Source of the DNA: CAZSXU01 sp964610505
GTDB lineage: Bacteria; Arandabacterota; Arandabacteria; JAGLYR01
Length of the DNA: 64,000 nucleotides
Direction of reading: 5' to 3'
Assembly: GCA_964610505.1 (NCBI GenBank)
Contig: CAZSXU010000010.1
Coordinates: 1 to 64,000, forward strand
Positions 24,640 to 35,529 of this stretch are shown here, in pieces. A program made the position numbers and the translations under genes. The notes below the pieces were generated by a model, which was not told where the DNA came from, made no database searches, and saw nothing but the letters and a program-made list of their open reading frames with translations. Every line of letters begins with the position of its first letter. The first letter of the stretch is position 1.

Positions 24640-24876
24640 ATGTTGCGCTTCGTACGTGTCTTTGTTCTCCTTTCAGCGCTGCTGGCGTTCTTCGCTGGCC
24701 CGGTAGTCGCTGGACCCGTCGGTCCCAGTTCTTGCAGTGGCGATCATGACATCCCACAGGCCAAGCCCGATTTCCCGGTGTTTTCCTTCTCACAGGGATC
24801 CCCCCCGGAAGCGGGTCAGGCAGGTGACTGGGCCGTTGTGCTTGTCCAAGTCTACATGTGGCTGCAGGGCTCATAG
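24640..24876 (+). CDS. small secreted protein, 78 residues
   Basis: The ATG at 24640 has AGAGGAGG upstream and begins a clear signal peptide (LRFVRVFVLLSALLAFFAG, cleavage near VVAG-PVGP). The mature part is only about 54 residues, with one Cys, a polar Pro/Gly-rich middle and a hydrophobic aromatic end (WAVVLVQVYMWLQGS). No known domain. It has a strong promoter and a structured leader of its own. The next gene, 97 bp downstream on the same strand, encodes a large TPR-containing sigma54 activator, so the small protein may be its signal or target; that link is inference. It is too short to assign a function. Confidence 0.6.
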   Translation: MLRFVRVFVLLSALLAFFAGPVVAGPVGPSSCSGDHDIPQAKPDFPVFSFSQGSPPEAGQAGDWAVVLVQVYMWLQGS

Positions 24877-24973
24877 GTTGTTGTTTCCCGCCCCCGTGGG
24901 CGGAGGAAGCGACCCTCGTGGTACGTGACTTCGTCCTGAGGCGAGGGGCAACCAAGCGGGAGAGGCGAGCACG

Positions 24974-28051
<3,078 letters not shown>

Positions 28052-28133
28052 GTGCACGCTCGCGGGTGTGAAGCAGGGTTCCAGTCATACCCTTTGAGTT
28101 ATTGTGAGTTAGAGCGATATTCCAAGAATCGAC

Positions 28134-28171
28134 GGGCAAGTGCGAACCTAGTACTCAGCACTTGCCCTTTT
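28134..28171 (+). terminator. intrinsic terminator after the TPR regulator
   Basis: A perfect 10-bp stem (28134-28143 with 28158-28167) with a 14-nt loop is followed by TTTT. Confidence 0.75.
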
Positions 28172-28487
28172 CGCGTGGCTCCACCGGTGCCGAGAAATCC
28201 AACGCCAGCCTCACCAATTGCTCCGTATTTACCTGGCGAATTGTCCGTTACAGGCGATTGCTTCCCTTCTTTGTGGAGAAAGTGCGGTTTGGGCACGGAT
28301 TCTGCGAGTCACTAGGGTTGGGAAAGGGTTCCGCGACAACTGCCGTGTGTCCGGACCTGGGCGATTGCTTACCTGCCGAGCAAGCCTCCATCAAGAGACC
28401 TGGGTCGCTGCTGCGGACGAGGGGAGGAGGGGGTCGCGAGCCCGGTTTGCCCATCAGATCTTGGAGCCTCACCGGAGGGGGTGAACC
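28172..28487. other. intergenic region, nothing recognised
   Basis: About 316 bp between the terminator and the sigma factor gene. I see no convincing promoter, RNA gene or reading frame, only the strong GGAGGGGG ribosome-binding site at its right end. Confidence 0.5.
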
Positions 28488-29492
28488 ATGGATTGGGCTT
28501 ACCGATGGCTGGACTGGTGTGCGAGTTGTTCCGAAGGAGCGTGGCTCGTCATGATGGAAGACCCTGTCTGCCAGCCAGAGGAGTCGATGGACGTTGAGGA
28601 GTGGACCGGGGTGGAGGGTGAGGCTCCCGCCGGCAAGGATTCCGACACGGACGGACTGGAGGATGAGCGTCCCAGCTACCGGGACTCGGTCGGGTACTAC
28701 CTGAGGACGATCGGGAAGATCCCGCTGCTTGAGCCCGAGGAAGAAAGGGCTCTGGCCAAAGGGGCTCGCCACGGGGATCTTGACGCCAGAACGAAGCTGG
28801 TCGAGGCGAATCTGCGTCTGGTCGTCAGCATTGCGAAGCGCTACCAGGGGATGGGGCTTCCTCTTGCCGATCTCATTGCGGAAGGAAACATCGGCCTCGT
28901 TAAGGCGGTGGAGCGTTTCGACTATGAACGTGGGATTCGATTCAGCACGTACGCGTCGAAGTGGATCAAGCAGCGGATCACGCGCGCACTGGCCAACGAT
29001 AGCCGCACGGTCCGGCTTCCGTCCAATGTGGTGGAGCTCATTCGAAGATTCAGGGCCGCCGAGGAACGAATGATCCAGGATCTGGGGAAGGGGCCGAGGA
29101 CATGGGAAGTGTGCGAGACCCTGGATGTCTCAGATCGTCGTTGGACCGATTTGGCGTTGGCCTCGCGCGGGACCGTTTCTCTGGATATGCCGTTTGCACA
29201 CAAGGACGGCCGTCGGCTACACGATGTTCTGACCGATGAGGAGGATCTCGAACAGGAGAAACGTCTCTTCGGAGGTCCCAGTCGCGGTGAGCTGATGGAT
29301 CTGCTGCACGAGTTGAACGAACGGGAACAGCTGATCCTCCGCTTCCGTTTCGGTTTTGAGGATGGAAAGCCCCATTCTCTCGAAGATACGGGCCGGATGC
29401 TGGGCGTGACCCGTGAGCGCGTGCGTCAGTTGGAGCAGCGGGCGCTCATGAGACTGCGCCGTCTGGCCGCCAGTACGGACCTGGAGCAATAA
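28488..29492 (+). CDS. RNA polymerase sigma factor, sigma-70 family (group 2/3)
   Basis: A 334-residue sigma factor. After an acidic N-terminus (1-60), region 1.2 begins at DSVGYYLRTIGKIPLL (about 67), region 2 has LVEANLRLVVSIAKRYQGMGLPLADLIAEGN and the promoter-melting segment GIRFSTYASKWIKQRI (about 148-163). Region 3 follows, and region 4.2 ends in an HTH (LEDTGRMLGVTRERVRQLEQRALMRLR, about 300-326). The lack of a large region 1.1 and the short length suggest an alternative, stationary-phase or stress-type factor rather than the housekeeping one. The ATG at 28488 has GGAGGGGG six nt upstream. A regulator with a sigma54-type ATPase lies upstream but is not tied to it. Confidence 0.9.
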   Translation: MDWAYRWLDWCASCSEGAWLVMMEDPVCQPEESMDVEEWTGVEGEAPAGKDSDTDGLEDERPSYRDSVGYYLRTIGKIPLLEPEEERALAKGARHGDLDARTKLVEANLRLVVSIAKRYQGMGLPLADLIAEGNIGLVKAVERFDYERGIRFSTYASKWIKQRITRALANDSRTVRLPSNVVELIRRFRAAEERMIQDLGKGPRTWEVCETLDVSDRRWTDLALASRGTVSLDMPFAHKDGRRLHDVLTDEEDLEQEKRLFGGPSRGELMDLLHELNEREQLILRFRFGFEDGKPHSLEDTGRMLGVTRERVRQLEQRALMRLRRLAASTDLEQ

Positions 29493-29540
29493 GCCTGCGC
29501 ATAGAGGGTTTTCACACTTTCCATCCTAATTAATGAGAAG

Positions 29541-29572
29541 GGATTCGGGAGGTCTTCGGGCCTCCCGAATCC
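29541..29572. terminator. strong hairpin after the sigma factor gene
   Basis: A perfect 12-bp stem (29541-29552 with 29561-29572) and an 8-nt loop. There is no U-run on the plus strand, so it may act as an RNA-stability element or a weak terminator. Confidence 0.45.
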
Positions 29573-29629
29573 GCGTGGACCCGCGAAAACCCGAAGCGTT
29601 CTCCGCATGCAGGGCCGTCTCGACGCGAA

Positions 29630-29658
29630 TTGACACCCGCGGCGGAGGGGCGTATTCT
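29630..29658 (+). promoter_or_regulatory. promoter of the DUF362-AmrS operon
   Basis: Perfect TTGACA at 29630-29635, 17 bp, TATTCT at 29653-29658. Transcription would start near 29665, which argues against an ATG at 29666 and for the one at 29702. Confidence 0.6.
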
Positions 29659-29701
29659 TGGCCTGATGGTTGAGTTCCGACACCAAGGGGTGCCTCCGGC
29701 G

Positions 29702-30733
29702 ATGCGGATTCTCACTCGAAGGGACATGCTCAAGGTCGCTGCCGGTCTCGCCGCGGGCGGAGCGATCTCCTCCGCGTTCGGTTGCGAGGCGGAGGAAGAA
29801 ACCGTCCCGGGGACCCGAATCCGGCCCGCCCGGGCGGATGTCCGGCGGCCCGTCGTCGTCGTTGCTCGGGATGCCAAAGTCGCGACCGGCTGGGAAGTCG
29901 ACGGTACGCGGCTTCGAGCCCTTCTTGCCCGAGCGATGCGGGCGCTCGGCGACGTTTCCGATCCCCGTGAGACGTGGCGCGCTTTCTTCGATCCCCGCGA
30001 TGTCGTGGGACTCAAAGTCAACGCGCTGGCCGGGATCCCCGGGTCAACCCATTCCGAGCTGGCTTTCGCCGTGGCGGATGCGCTGACCTCGGCCGGCGTG
30101 GACGAGAAGAACGTTCTCATCTGGGACCGTACGGGAACGGATCTGAAGCGTGCGGGATACACGTTGAACGGAGCGGGAAGCGGATACCGTTGCTTTGGAA
30201 CGGACGCGCGCGGGGTGGGTTACGAATCGGAACATGTCTTCTTCGGCAAGGTGGGAAGCCGGCTTTCACGGATTTTGAGCGCACTCAGCACGGCGCAGGT
30301 GAACCTGCCGGCCATGAAAGACCACGGCCTGGCGGGGATGAGCGGCGCGCTGAAGAACTACTTCGGGGCGATTCACAATCCCAACAAATACCACGCCAAC
30401 AACTGCGATCCGTGGGTGGCGGACGTGAACGCCCTGGCGGCGATCCGCGGCAAGTCGAGGCTTGTGGTCTGCGACGGGCTGTACGCACAGTGCCACGGCG
30501 GGCCCGGCTTCAAAGAGAGGTGGGCGTGGAACTTCGGCGGACTGGTGGTGGGCACCGATCCGGTGGCCGTCGATCGGGTGCTGGGCGCCATCATCGAGGC
30601 GCGCCGAGAGGATCTGGGCCTGAAGACGCTGGAGAAGGAGGGGCGATCCCCCACCTGGCTGGAAACGGCGGCGGACGATCAACATCGCCTGGGCGTCTCG
30701 AGTCTGGAGGAAGTCGAGAGGATGGATGTCTGA
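29702..30733 (+). CDS. DUF362 protein with Tat signal (second copy type)
   Basis: A 343-residue protein starting MRILTRRDMLKVAAGLAAGG, a twin-arginine signal, followed by a Cys at the end of the hydrophobic stretch (SSAFGC) that could be lipidated. The DUF362 domain (about 45-300) includes DPRDVVGLKVNALAG, QVNLPAMKDHGLAGMSGALKNYFG and a C-terminal GTDPVAVDRVLGAIIE. It differs in detail from the DUF362 protein at 14532-15512, so they are paralogues, not copies. Its stop overlaps the downstream radical SAM gene by 8 bp. Export through Tat suggests a folded, possibly cofactor-bearing protein; the activity is unknown. Confidence 0.85.
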   Translation: MRILTRRDMLKVAAGLAAGGAISSAFGCEAEEETVPGTRIRPARADVRRPVVVVARDAKVATGWEVDGTRLRALLARAMRALGDVSDPRETWRAFFDPRDVVGLKVNALAGIPGSTHSELAFAVADALTSAGVDEKNVLIWDRTGTDLKRAGYTLNGAGSGYRCFGTDARGVGYESEHVFFGKVGSRLSRILSALSTAQVNLPAMKDHGLAGMSGALKNYFGAIHNPNKYHANNCDPWVADVNALAAIRGKSRLVVCDGLYAQCHGGPGFKERWAWNFGGLVVGTDPVAVDRVLGAIIEARREDLGLKTLEKEGRSPTWLETAADDQHRLGVSSLEEVERMDV

Positions 30734-31922
30734 TCTGCGGGAAACGTGGTTTGAGGCGGCGCTCATTCGGAGGATGCTCCGCCTGACGAGGAGAGAGTTC
30801 CTGGAGCGAAGTTCTGCGTGCGCCGGAATGGCGGCACTGGCCTCGAGCGGGCTGCCGGTTGCGGCGGCGGCGATGCAGAATTCCCCGTGGAGCGCGGACG
30901 AGCGGAATCTACTCGGTATCTGCGAGGCTTCCTGGTGGGAGAGACTGGACCAGAAGCGGGTCGCGTGCAAACTGTGTCCCCGGGGTTGTGAGGTGGATGA
31001 TTACGAGCGCGGGTACTGCGGTGTCCGAGAGAATCGCGGAGGAACCTACTACACGCTTGTCTACGGGCGACCCTGCAGTCTCCACGTGGATCCGGTCGAG
31101 AAGAAACCCCTGTTTCATTTCCTCCCGGGGAGTCAGGCGTTTTCTCTGGCCACGGCCGGCTGCAACGTCGAGTGCCAGTTCTGCCAGAATTGGCAGATTT
31201 CGCAGACGCGCCCCGAAGATCTCCGGAGTATCGATCTGTCGCCTGCGAGGGCGGCTCGTGAAGCGGAACGTTCTTCGGCGCCCGTGATCGCCTACACGTA
31301 CACCGAGCCGGTGGTCTTCTCCGAGTACATGAGGGACGTCGCCCTTGAAGGAAAGACACGCGGCATCCGGTCCGTCATGATTTCCAACGGGTATATCCAG
31401 CCCGAGCCTCTGCGAGAGCTGTGCGGAGTTCTCGACGCCGTGAAGATCGACCTCAAGGCGTATCAGGAGGGATTCTATCGCGATATCTGCGACGGCGAGC
31501 TCGGGCCTGTCCTCACGACGCTCGAGGTGCTGAGGGAAGAAGGCGTCTGGTTCGAGATCGTCTATCTGATCGTCCCGACTCTCAACGACGACATGGGCGA
31601 GATTCGGGAAATGTGCGAGTGGATTCGGGATCGCCTTGGGCGGCACGTCCCCGTCCACTTCTCGCGTTTTCATCCCACCTACAAGATGCAGAATCTACCT
31701 GCGACGCCCCTCACGACACTCGAGAAGGCCCGACGAATGGCCGTCTACGCGGGGCTCGATTTCGTGTACCTGGGGAACGTCGTGGGTCACGAGGGGGAGT
31801 CCACCTACTGCCCCTCGTGTGGGAAGAGAATCATCCATCGGGTGGGGTACCATGTCCAGGACAACGCGATGGAGGGCTCGCGCTGCCCGTGCGGGGAAGA
31901 GATCCCGGGGGTGTGGTCATAA
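30726..31922 (+). CDS. amrS: AmmeMemoRadiSam-system radical SAM enzyme with a Tat-like leader
   Basis: A 398-residue protein. From about residue 55 it matches the AmrS family: CKLCPRGC (about 80), then the radical SAM cluster motif CNVECQFCQNW (Cys 146, 150, 153), SAM-binding strands (VIAYTYTEP, VMISNGYIQPEPL), DAVKIDLKAYQEGFY and a C-terminal Cys-rich tail (YCPSCGKR, CPCGEE). The first 50 residues add a Tat-type sequence LTRREFLERS and a hydrophobic, Ala-rich segment that ordinary AmrS proteins of about 340 residues lack. AmrS is thought to act with MEMO and AMMECR1 partners; neither is in the window. It overlaps the Tat-tagged DUF362 gene by 8 bp, so the two are coupled. Confidence 0.85.
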   Translation: MSDLRETWFEAALIRRMLRLTRREFLERSSACAGMAALASSGLPVAAAAMQNSPWSADERNLLGICEASWWERLDQKRVACKLCPRGCEVDDYERGYCGVRENRGGTYYTLVYGRPCSLHVDPVEKKPLFHFLPGSQAFSLATAGCNVECQFCQNWQISQTRPEDLRSIDLSPARAAREAERSSAPVIAYTYTEPVVFSEYMRDVALEGKTRGIRSVMISNGYIQPEPLRELCGVLDAVKIDLKAYQEGFYRDICDGELGPVLTTLEVLREEGVWFEIVYLIVPTLNDDMGEIREMCEWIRDRLGRHVPVHFSRFHPTYKMQNLPATPLTTLEKARRMAVYAGLDFVYLGNVVGHEGESTYCPSCGKRIIHRVGYHVQDNAMEGSRCPCGEEIPGVWS

Positions 31923-32117
31923 GGTCCGATCGACTCCCGCCGGGAGGTGAGCGGAAACGAACCCGCTCGTCGAGTTGCCGTGCTCGGGGGGGCGTTGTCC
32001 CTTGCCCTGACGGGCCCCGACCGGCGCGCGGGTTCTTCTTCCATTCTGAGTGTCTTTCCGTCAGAATCCTGGATTGGTGAAGGACATCGATGCTCGGGGG
32101 GGAGCAAGGAGAGAACC

Positions 32118-34265
32118 ATGGCGGAGGAAGTGGTCGGGGGCGTTGTCGAGAGGATCACGTTCCAGAACCCGGCCAACGCCTACACGGTTGCCCGAGTCCT
32201 CTGCGATGAAACCCGGGACCTGGTGACGGTCGTGGGCCATTTGCCGGGGCTGACGGAGGGAGAGCAGGTCTCGCTGACCGGCGGTTGGGGAGAGCACGCC
32301 AGGTACGGTCGCCAGTTCAAAGCCACCGGTTTCCACATGGTCACCCCGACCTCAAAGGAGGGAATCACGAAGTTCCTGGCATCGGGGGTCATTCGGGGAG
32401 TCGGGCCCGCCATGGCGGACCGCATCATTGGATGTTTCGGAGAGCGGGCCCTCGAGGTCCTCGATCAGGAACCCGATCGTCTACTCGAGATTGCCGGCAT
32501 CGGTGACAAGCGCCTGGAGAGCATCGTGGAGTCCTGGAGAAAGAAGGCGGATGTCCGGGACTTGATGGTCTTCTTGCACACCCATGGGATCTCGGGAGCT
32601 CATGCGGGCAGGATTCGGGAAAGGTACGGATCGCAGGCCATACAGGTGATCCGGCGGAATCCGTACGCGCTGGCGGACGACGTGTGGGGTATCGGATTCC
32701 TGACGGCCGACCGCATTGCCCGAAAACTGGGCATCGCCGCGGATTCGCCCGAGAGGATTTCTTCCGGAATTCGTTACGTCCTTGCGCAGGCGGTCGATCA
32801 AGGCCACGTGTGGCTGCCTGCAGACGAGCTGGCCGAGTGTGCGGCCGAGACGCTCTCGGTGGATCAGGTCGAGGTGGAAGAGATTCTCCAGACGCTTCCG
32901 GCGGCCGGCCAGGTGGTGATCGACGAGGGCCGCGCATATCTCTATGCCTGGCACCGGGCCGAAGCGTCGGTGGCGCGGCGGCTGCTCGATCTTACCGCAA
33001 TTCGCCACCCGGTCGCCGACGACCGCGTGGGTCCCGCAATCCATCAGGTGGAGAGGCGCCGGGGAATTGAGTTTGACGACCGGCAGCGGGACGCCGTGCG
33101 CCGCGCACTGGAGGGCGGGCTGTTTGTGCTCACCGGAGGTCCCGGCACGGGAAAGACGACGGTAACCCTGGCCATCATCGATATTCTCGAATCTGCCGGC
33201 AAGCGCGTGCTTCTGGCTGCTCCCACGGGGCGGGCTTCGAAGAAACTCTCGGAAGTCACAGGCCGATCGGCCTCTACCATCCACCGGATGCTCGAGTACA
33301 ATGCGCAAACCCAGACCTTCCTGCGCAATGAATCGCGACCTCTGTCGACGGAGGTCGTGATCATCGATGAGCACTCGATGGTGGACCTCCTTCTTATGGA
33401 CTGCGTCTTGAGAGCCATGCCGCCCGGTGGCGCCCTGATTCTCGTTGGAGACGCGGACCAGCTCCCCTCCGTGGGAGCAGGCAACGTGCTGCGGGACATC
33501 CTGGCTTCGGGAGCCGCCCGAAGTGTGAAGCTGGAGCAGATTTTCCGCCAGCACGAGCAGAGTATGATCATTCTCAATGCCCACCGGATCAACTGTGGGG
33601 AGTTTCCCCGACTCAGCCCTCGCCCCGAGGAGTTCGCTTTCATCGAGGAAGAGAATCCCGAGAGGATCGCCGAGATCATTGGAGGGCTGTGTTGCACCCG
33701 TCTGCCGGGCCACTTTGGCTTTGACCCCGTGGACGATATCCAGGTCTTGTCTCCCATGCACCGGGGCCCTGCGGGAGTGAGGCGGCTGAACGAGCTCCTC
33801 CAGGAGACGTTGAACCCCGACGGGGTGGCCCTGGCCGCGGGCGGCCGACGCTTCAGGCTCGGCGATAAGGTGATGCAGACGAGGAACAATTACGACAAGG
33901 AGGTCTTCAACGGGGATCTCGGGCGAATCGTTGGGACGGGCGGGGAATCCGATTCCATCCGGGTGGCCTTCGACGCCCGGATCACGTCCTACGGGCCGGA
34001 TGAGTTGGACGAGATTGCGCTGGCCTACGCGGCAACCGTTCACAAGGCTCAGGGCAGTGAGTACCGCGCCGTGGTGATTCCGGTGGTGACCCAGCACTAC
34101 GTGATGCTCCAGCGCAATCTGCTCTATACGGCTGTCACTCGCGCGCGGGAGTTGGTCGTCCTGGTCGGTTCGAAACGAGCCATTGGGATTGCCGTCAGGA
34201 ACGACCGGGCGCCCCGGCGGTACAGCCATTTGGCCGAGCGATTGCGAATCGGGGCCCGGCGGTAA
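32118..34265 (+). CDS. recD2: ATP-dependent DNA helicase RecD2 (SF1B)
   Basis: A 715-residue helicase. N-terminal OB-like and HhH regions (about 1-200; FLASGVIRGVGPAMADRI, LLEIAGIGDKRLESIV) are followed by the SF1 motor. Walker A is GGPGTGKTT (about 340-348), the DExx box is IIDEHSMVD, and motifs IV-VI follow (TVHKAQGSEY, YTAVTRARELVVL). RecD2 lacks RecB/RecC partners and unwinds DNA 5' to 3' in repair and recombination. The ATG at 32118 has AAGGAGAG upstream; a longer in-frame extension has no conserved residues. His instead of Ala or Thr in the DExx box is a minor variant. Confidence 0.93.
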   Translation: MAEEVVGGVVERITFQNPANAYTVARVLCDETRDLVTVVGHLPGLTEGEQVSLTGGWGEHARYGRQFKATGFHMVTPTSKEGITKFLASGVIRGVGPAMADRIIGCFGERALEVLDQEPDRLLEIAGIGDKRLESIVESWRKKADVRDLMVFLHTHGISGAHAGRIRERYGSQAIQVIRRNPYALADDVWGIGFLTADRIARKLGIAADSPERISSGIRYVLAQAVDQGHVWLPADELAECAAETLSVDQVEVEEILQTLPAAGQVVIDEGRAYLYAWHRAEASVARRLLDLTAIRHPVADDRVGPAIHQVERRRGIEFDDRQRDAVRRALEGGLFVLTGGPGTGKTTVTLAIIDILESAGKRVLLAAPTGRASKKLSEVTGRSASTIHRMLEYNAQTQTFLRNESRPLSTEVVIIDEHSMVDLLLMDCVLRAMPPGGALILVGDADQLPSVGAGNVLRDILASGAARSVKLEQIFRQHEQSMIILNAHRINCGEFPRLSPRPEEFAFIEEENPERIAEIIGGLCCTRLPGHFGFDPVDDIQVLSPMHRGPAGVRRLNELLQETLNPDGVALAAGGRRFRLGDKVMQTRNNYDKEVFNGDLGRIVGTGGESDSIRVAFDARITSYGPDELDEIALAYAATVHKAQGSEYRAVVIPVVTQHYVMLQRNLLYTAVTRARELVVLVGSKRAIGIAVRNDRAPRRYSHLAERLRIGARR

Positions 34266-34738
34266 GCGGCGCGCGCGAGTCCAACGGCCGGCGATCTGAA
34301 GAATTCGCTTGCACAGGCCCACTTCATGGTCAGGGAACAATGACGGGTGCGCCGAGGGACGAGCGCTGCCGTAGGAGTCTCCATGCGCCAAGCGTAGAAT
34401 CCCCGTTTCTTGCTCCACACCCACCTGCCCGCACAGACCCGCTCGTGACAGAGCAACAATGCCCAGAGTGCCAAGAAGCGTAGAAAGTGTGGGTGCTTTC
34501 TTGCCGCTGGTCCGTTATCGATCAGGCATGTTGCCGCCGCGGCCGAGGTCCATGGAGTCGTATGCTCCTGCAAGCAAAGGAAGAACCGAGCGGTTGCAGG
34601 GTCGTACAATCTGGCACTTGACTTGCTTAAGGAAGACTGCGAAGGCAAAAATCAGCTTAGGATTCCCATCCTGAAGGCCGATGGGAAGAACGTGTCCATC
34701 GAATCAGGAGGTGTTCGAAGCCCAAGGGGGCGAGGAAA
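34266..34738. other. intergenic region, nothing recognised
   Basis: About 470 bp after recD2. I find no convincing reading frame, terminator, RNA gene or consensus promoter. The base composition is less GC-rich than the flanking genes near 34600-34680. Confidence 0.5.
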
Positions 34739-34984
34739 ATGACTCTGGCTATTGTTCTGGTGTGTTTGGGATTGTACCTTGGGTTGGCGGTGGCGGTGGG
34801 GAGGTTCTGTGGAATCAACTCGGCCTGGGACCACGTGGTGGAGGGCGCCATGAGGGAGGAATCCCGGGTAGAGCGAGAGAGCACGGACCGGGGCGAGTCA
34901 CAGGGGCGGGAAGATGCGGAACGGATACTCGACGAAGCCGTAACCCGGTCCGACGAACAGGAGAGCGTAGAACAGCCCGTGTAG
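34739..34984 (+). CDS. small single-helix membrane protein, 81 residues
   Basis: An 81-residue protein with one N-terminal transmembrane helix (LAIVLVCLGLYLGLAVAVG, residues 3-21) and a highly charged, Glu/Arg-rich cytoplasmic or periplasmic tail. GAGG precedes the ATG. Nothing in the tail points to a family. It sits alone in more than 1 kb of otherwise gene-free DNA between recD2 and uvrA. The function is unknown. Confidence 0.55.
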   Translation: MTLAIVLVCLGLYLGLAVAVGRFCGINSAWDHVVEGAMREESRVERESTDRGESQGREDAERILDEAVTRSDEQESVEQPV

Positions 34985-35416
34985 AAGGGCGCCGGGGCCT
35001 CAGAGGCCCGATACATGAAGAGAGGGACCGGGCGGACGTCTCAACAGCGACGGTTCTCAGGAAACCCAGGGGCGAGATTGCCTGTTTGGTGAAAGGCAGT
35101 CGGCGACTGAGAAGACGTCGTGATGGGGAGATGGAACGTGCCGGTCCCCTCCCGCGTTTTGCGGCCACCCGAAAGATCGACCCGCCGGCCGTTCGGCGGA
35201 CTCCTCCGACCTCGAAACGTTCTTATACAATGGATCTATCTCGCTGCGCGGCCATTAGGTTAGAGCGATCATGATGCCTTCGGCGGAGAGCCGTACTCCG
35301 GCGGGAAAGTGGGAGACGAGGGACGAGAGGAGCCGAACGCTCCCACCGAGATGTCCCGCGGGATCTCCCCCGAGAGCCGGGACACGGGAGGGGGACTCGA
35401 ATGGAGTCACAAGACT
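34985..35416. other. intergenic region upstream of the uvrA promoter
   Basis: About 430 bp. A 6-bp GGGCCT/AGGCCC hairpin lies near 34996-35010, with no U-run. No convincing gene or RNA was recognised. Confidence 0.45.
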
Positions 35417-35446
35417 TTGACACATCCGGATCGGGTGGGTTATAAT
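35417..35446 (+). promoter_or_regulatory. near-consensus promoter of uvrA
   Basis: TTGACA at 35417-35422, 18-bp spacer, TATAAT at 35441-35446: both hexamers are perfect. No SOS box was evident beside it. Confidence 0.8.
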
Positions 35447-35529
35447 AGAGGATTCAGGAACGAGGCGGACCGCTTTCCCGGGGTCCTGCGAAACCGCGGG
35501 GCGTCACGGGTTGTGTTGGGGGACTCGCT

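Noticed and set aside
32043..32067. Hairpin ATTCTGA/TCAGAAT upstream of recD2 as a terminator
   Set aside because: Only a 7-bp stem, with no U-run; probably chance.
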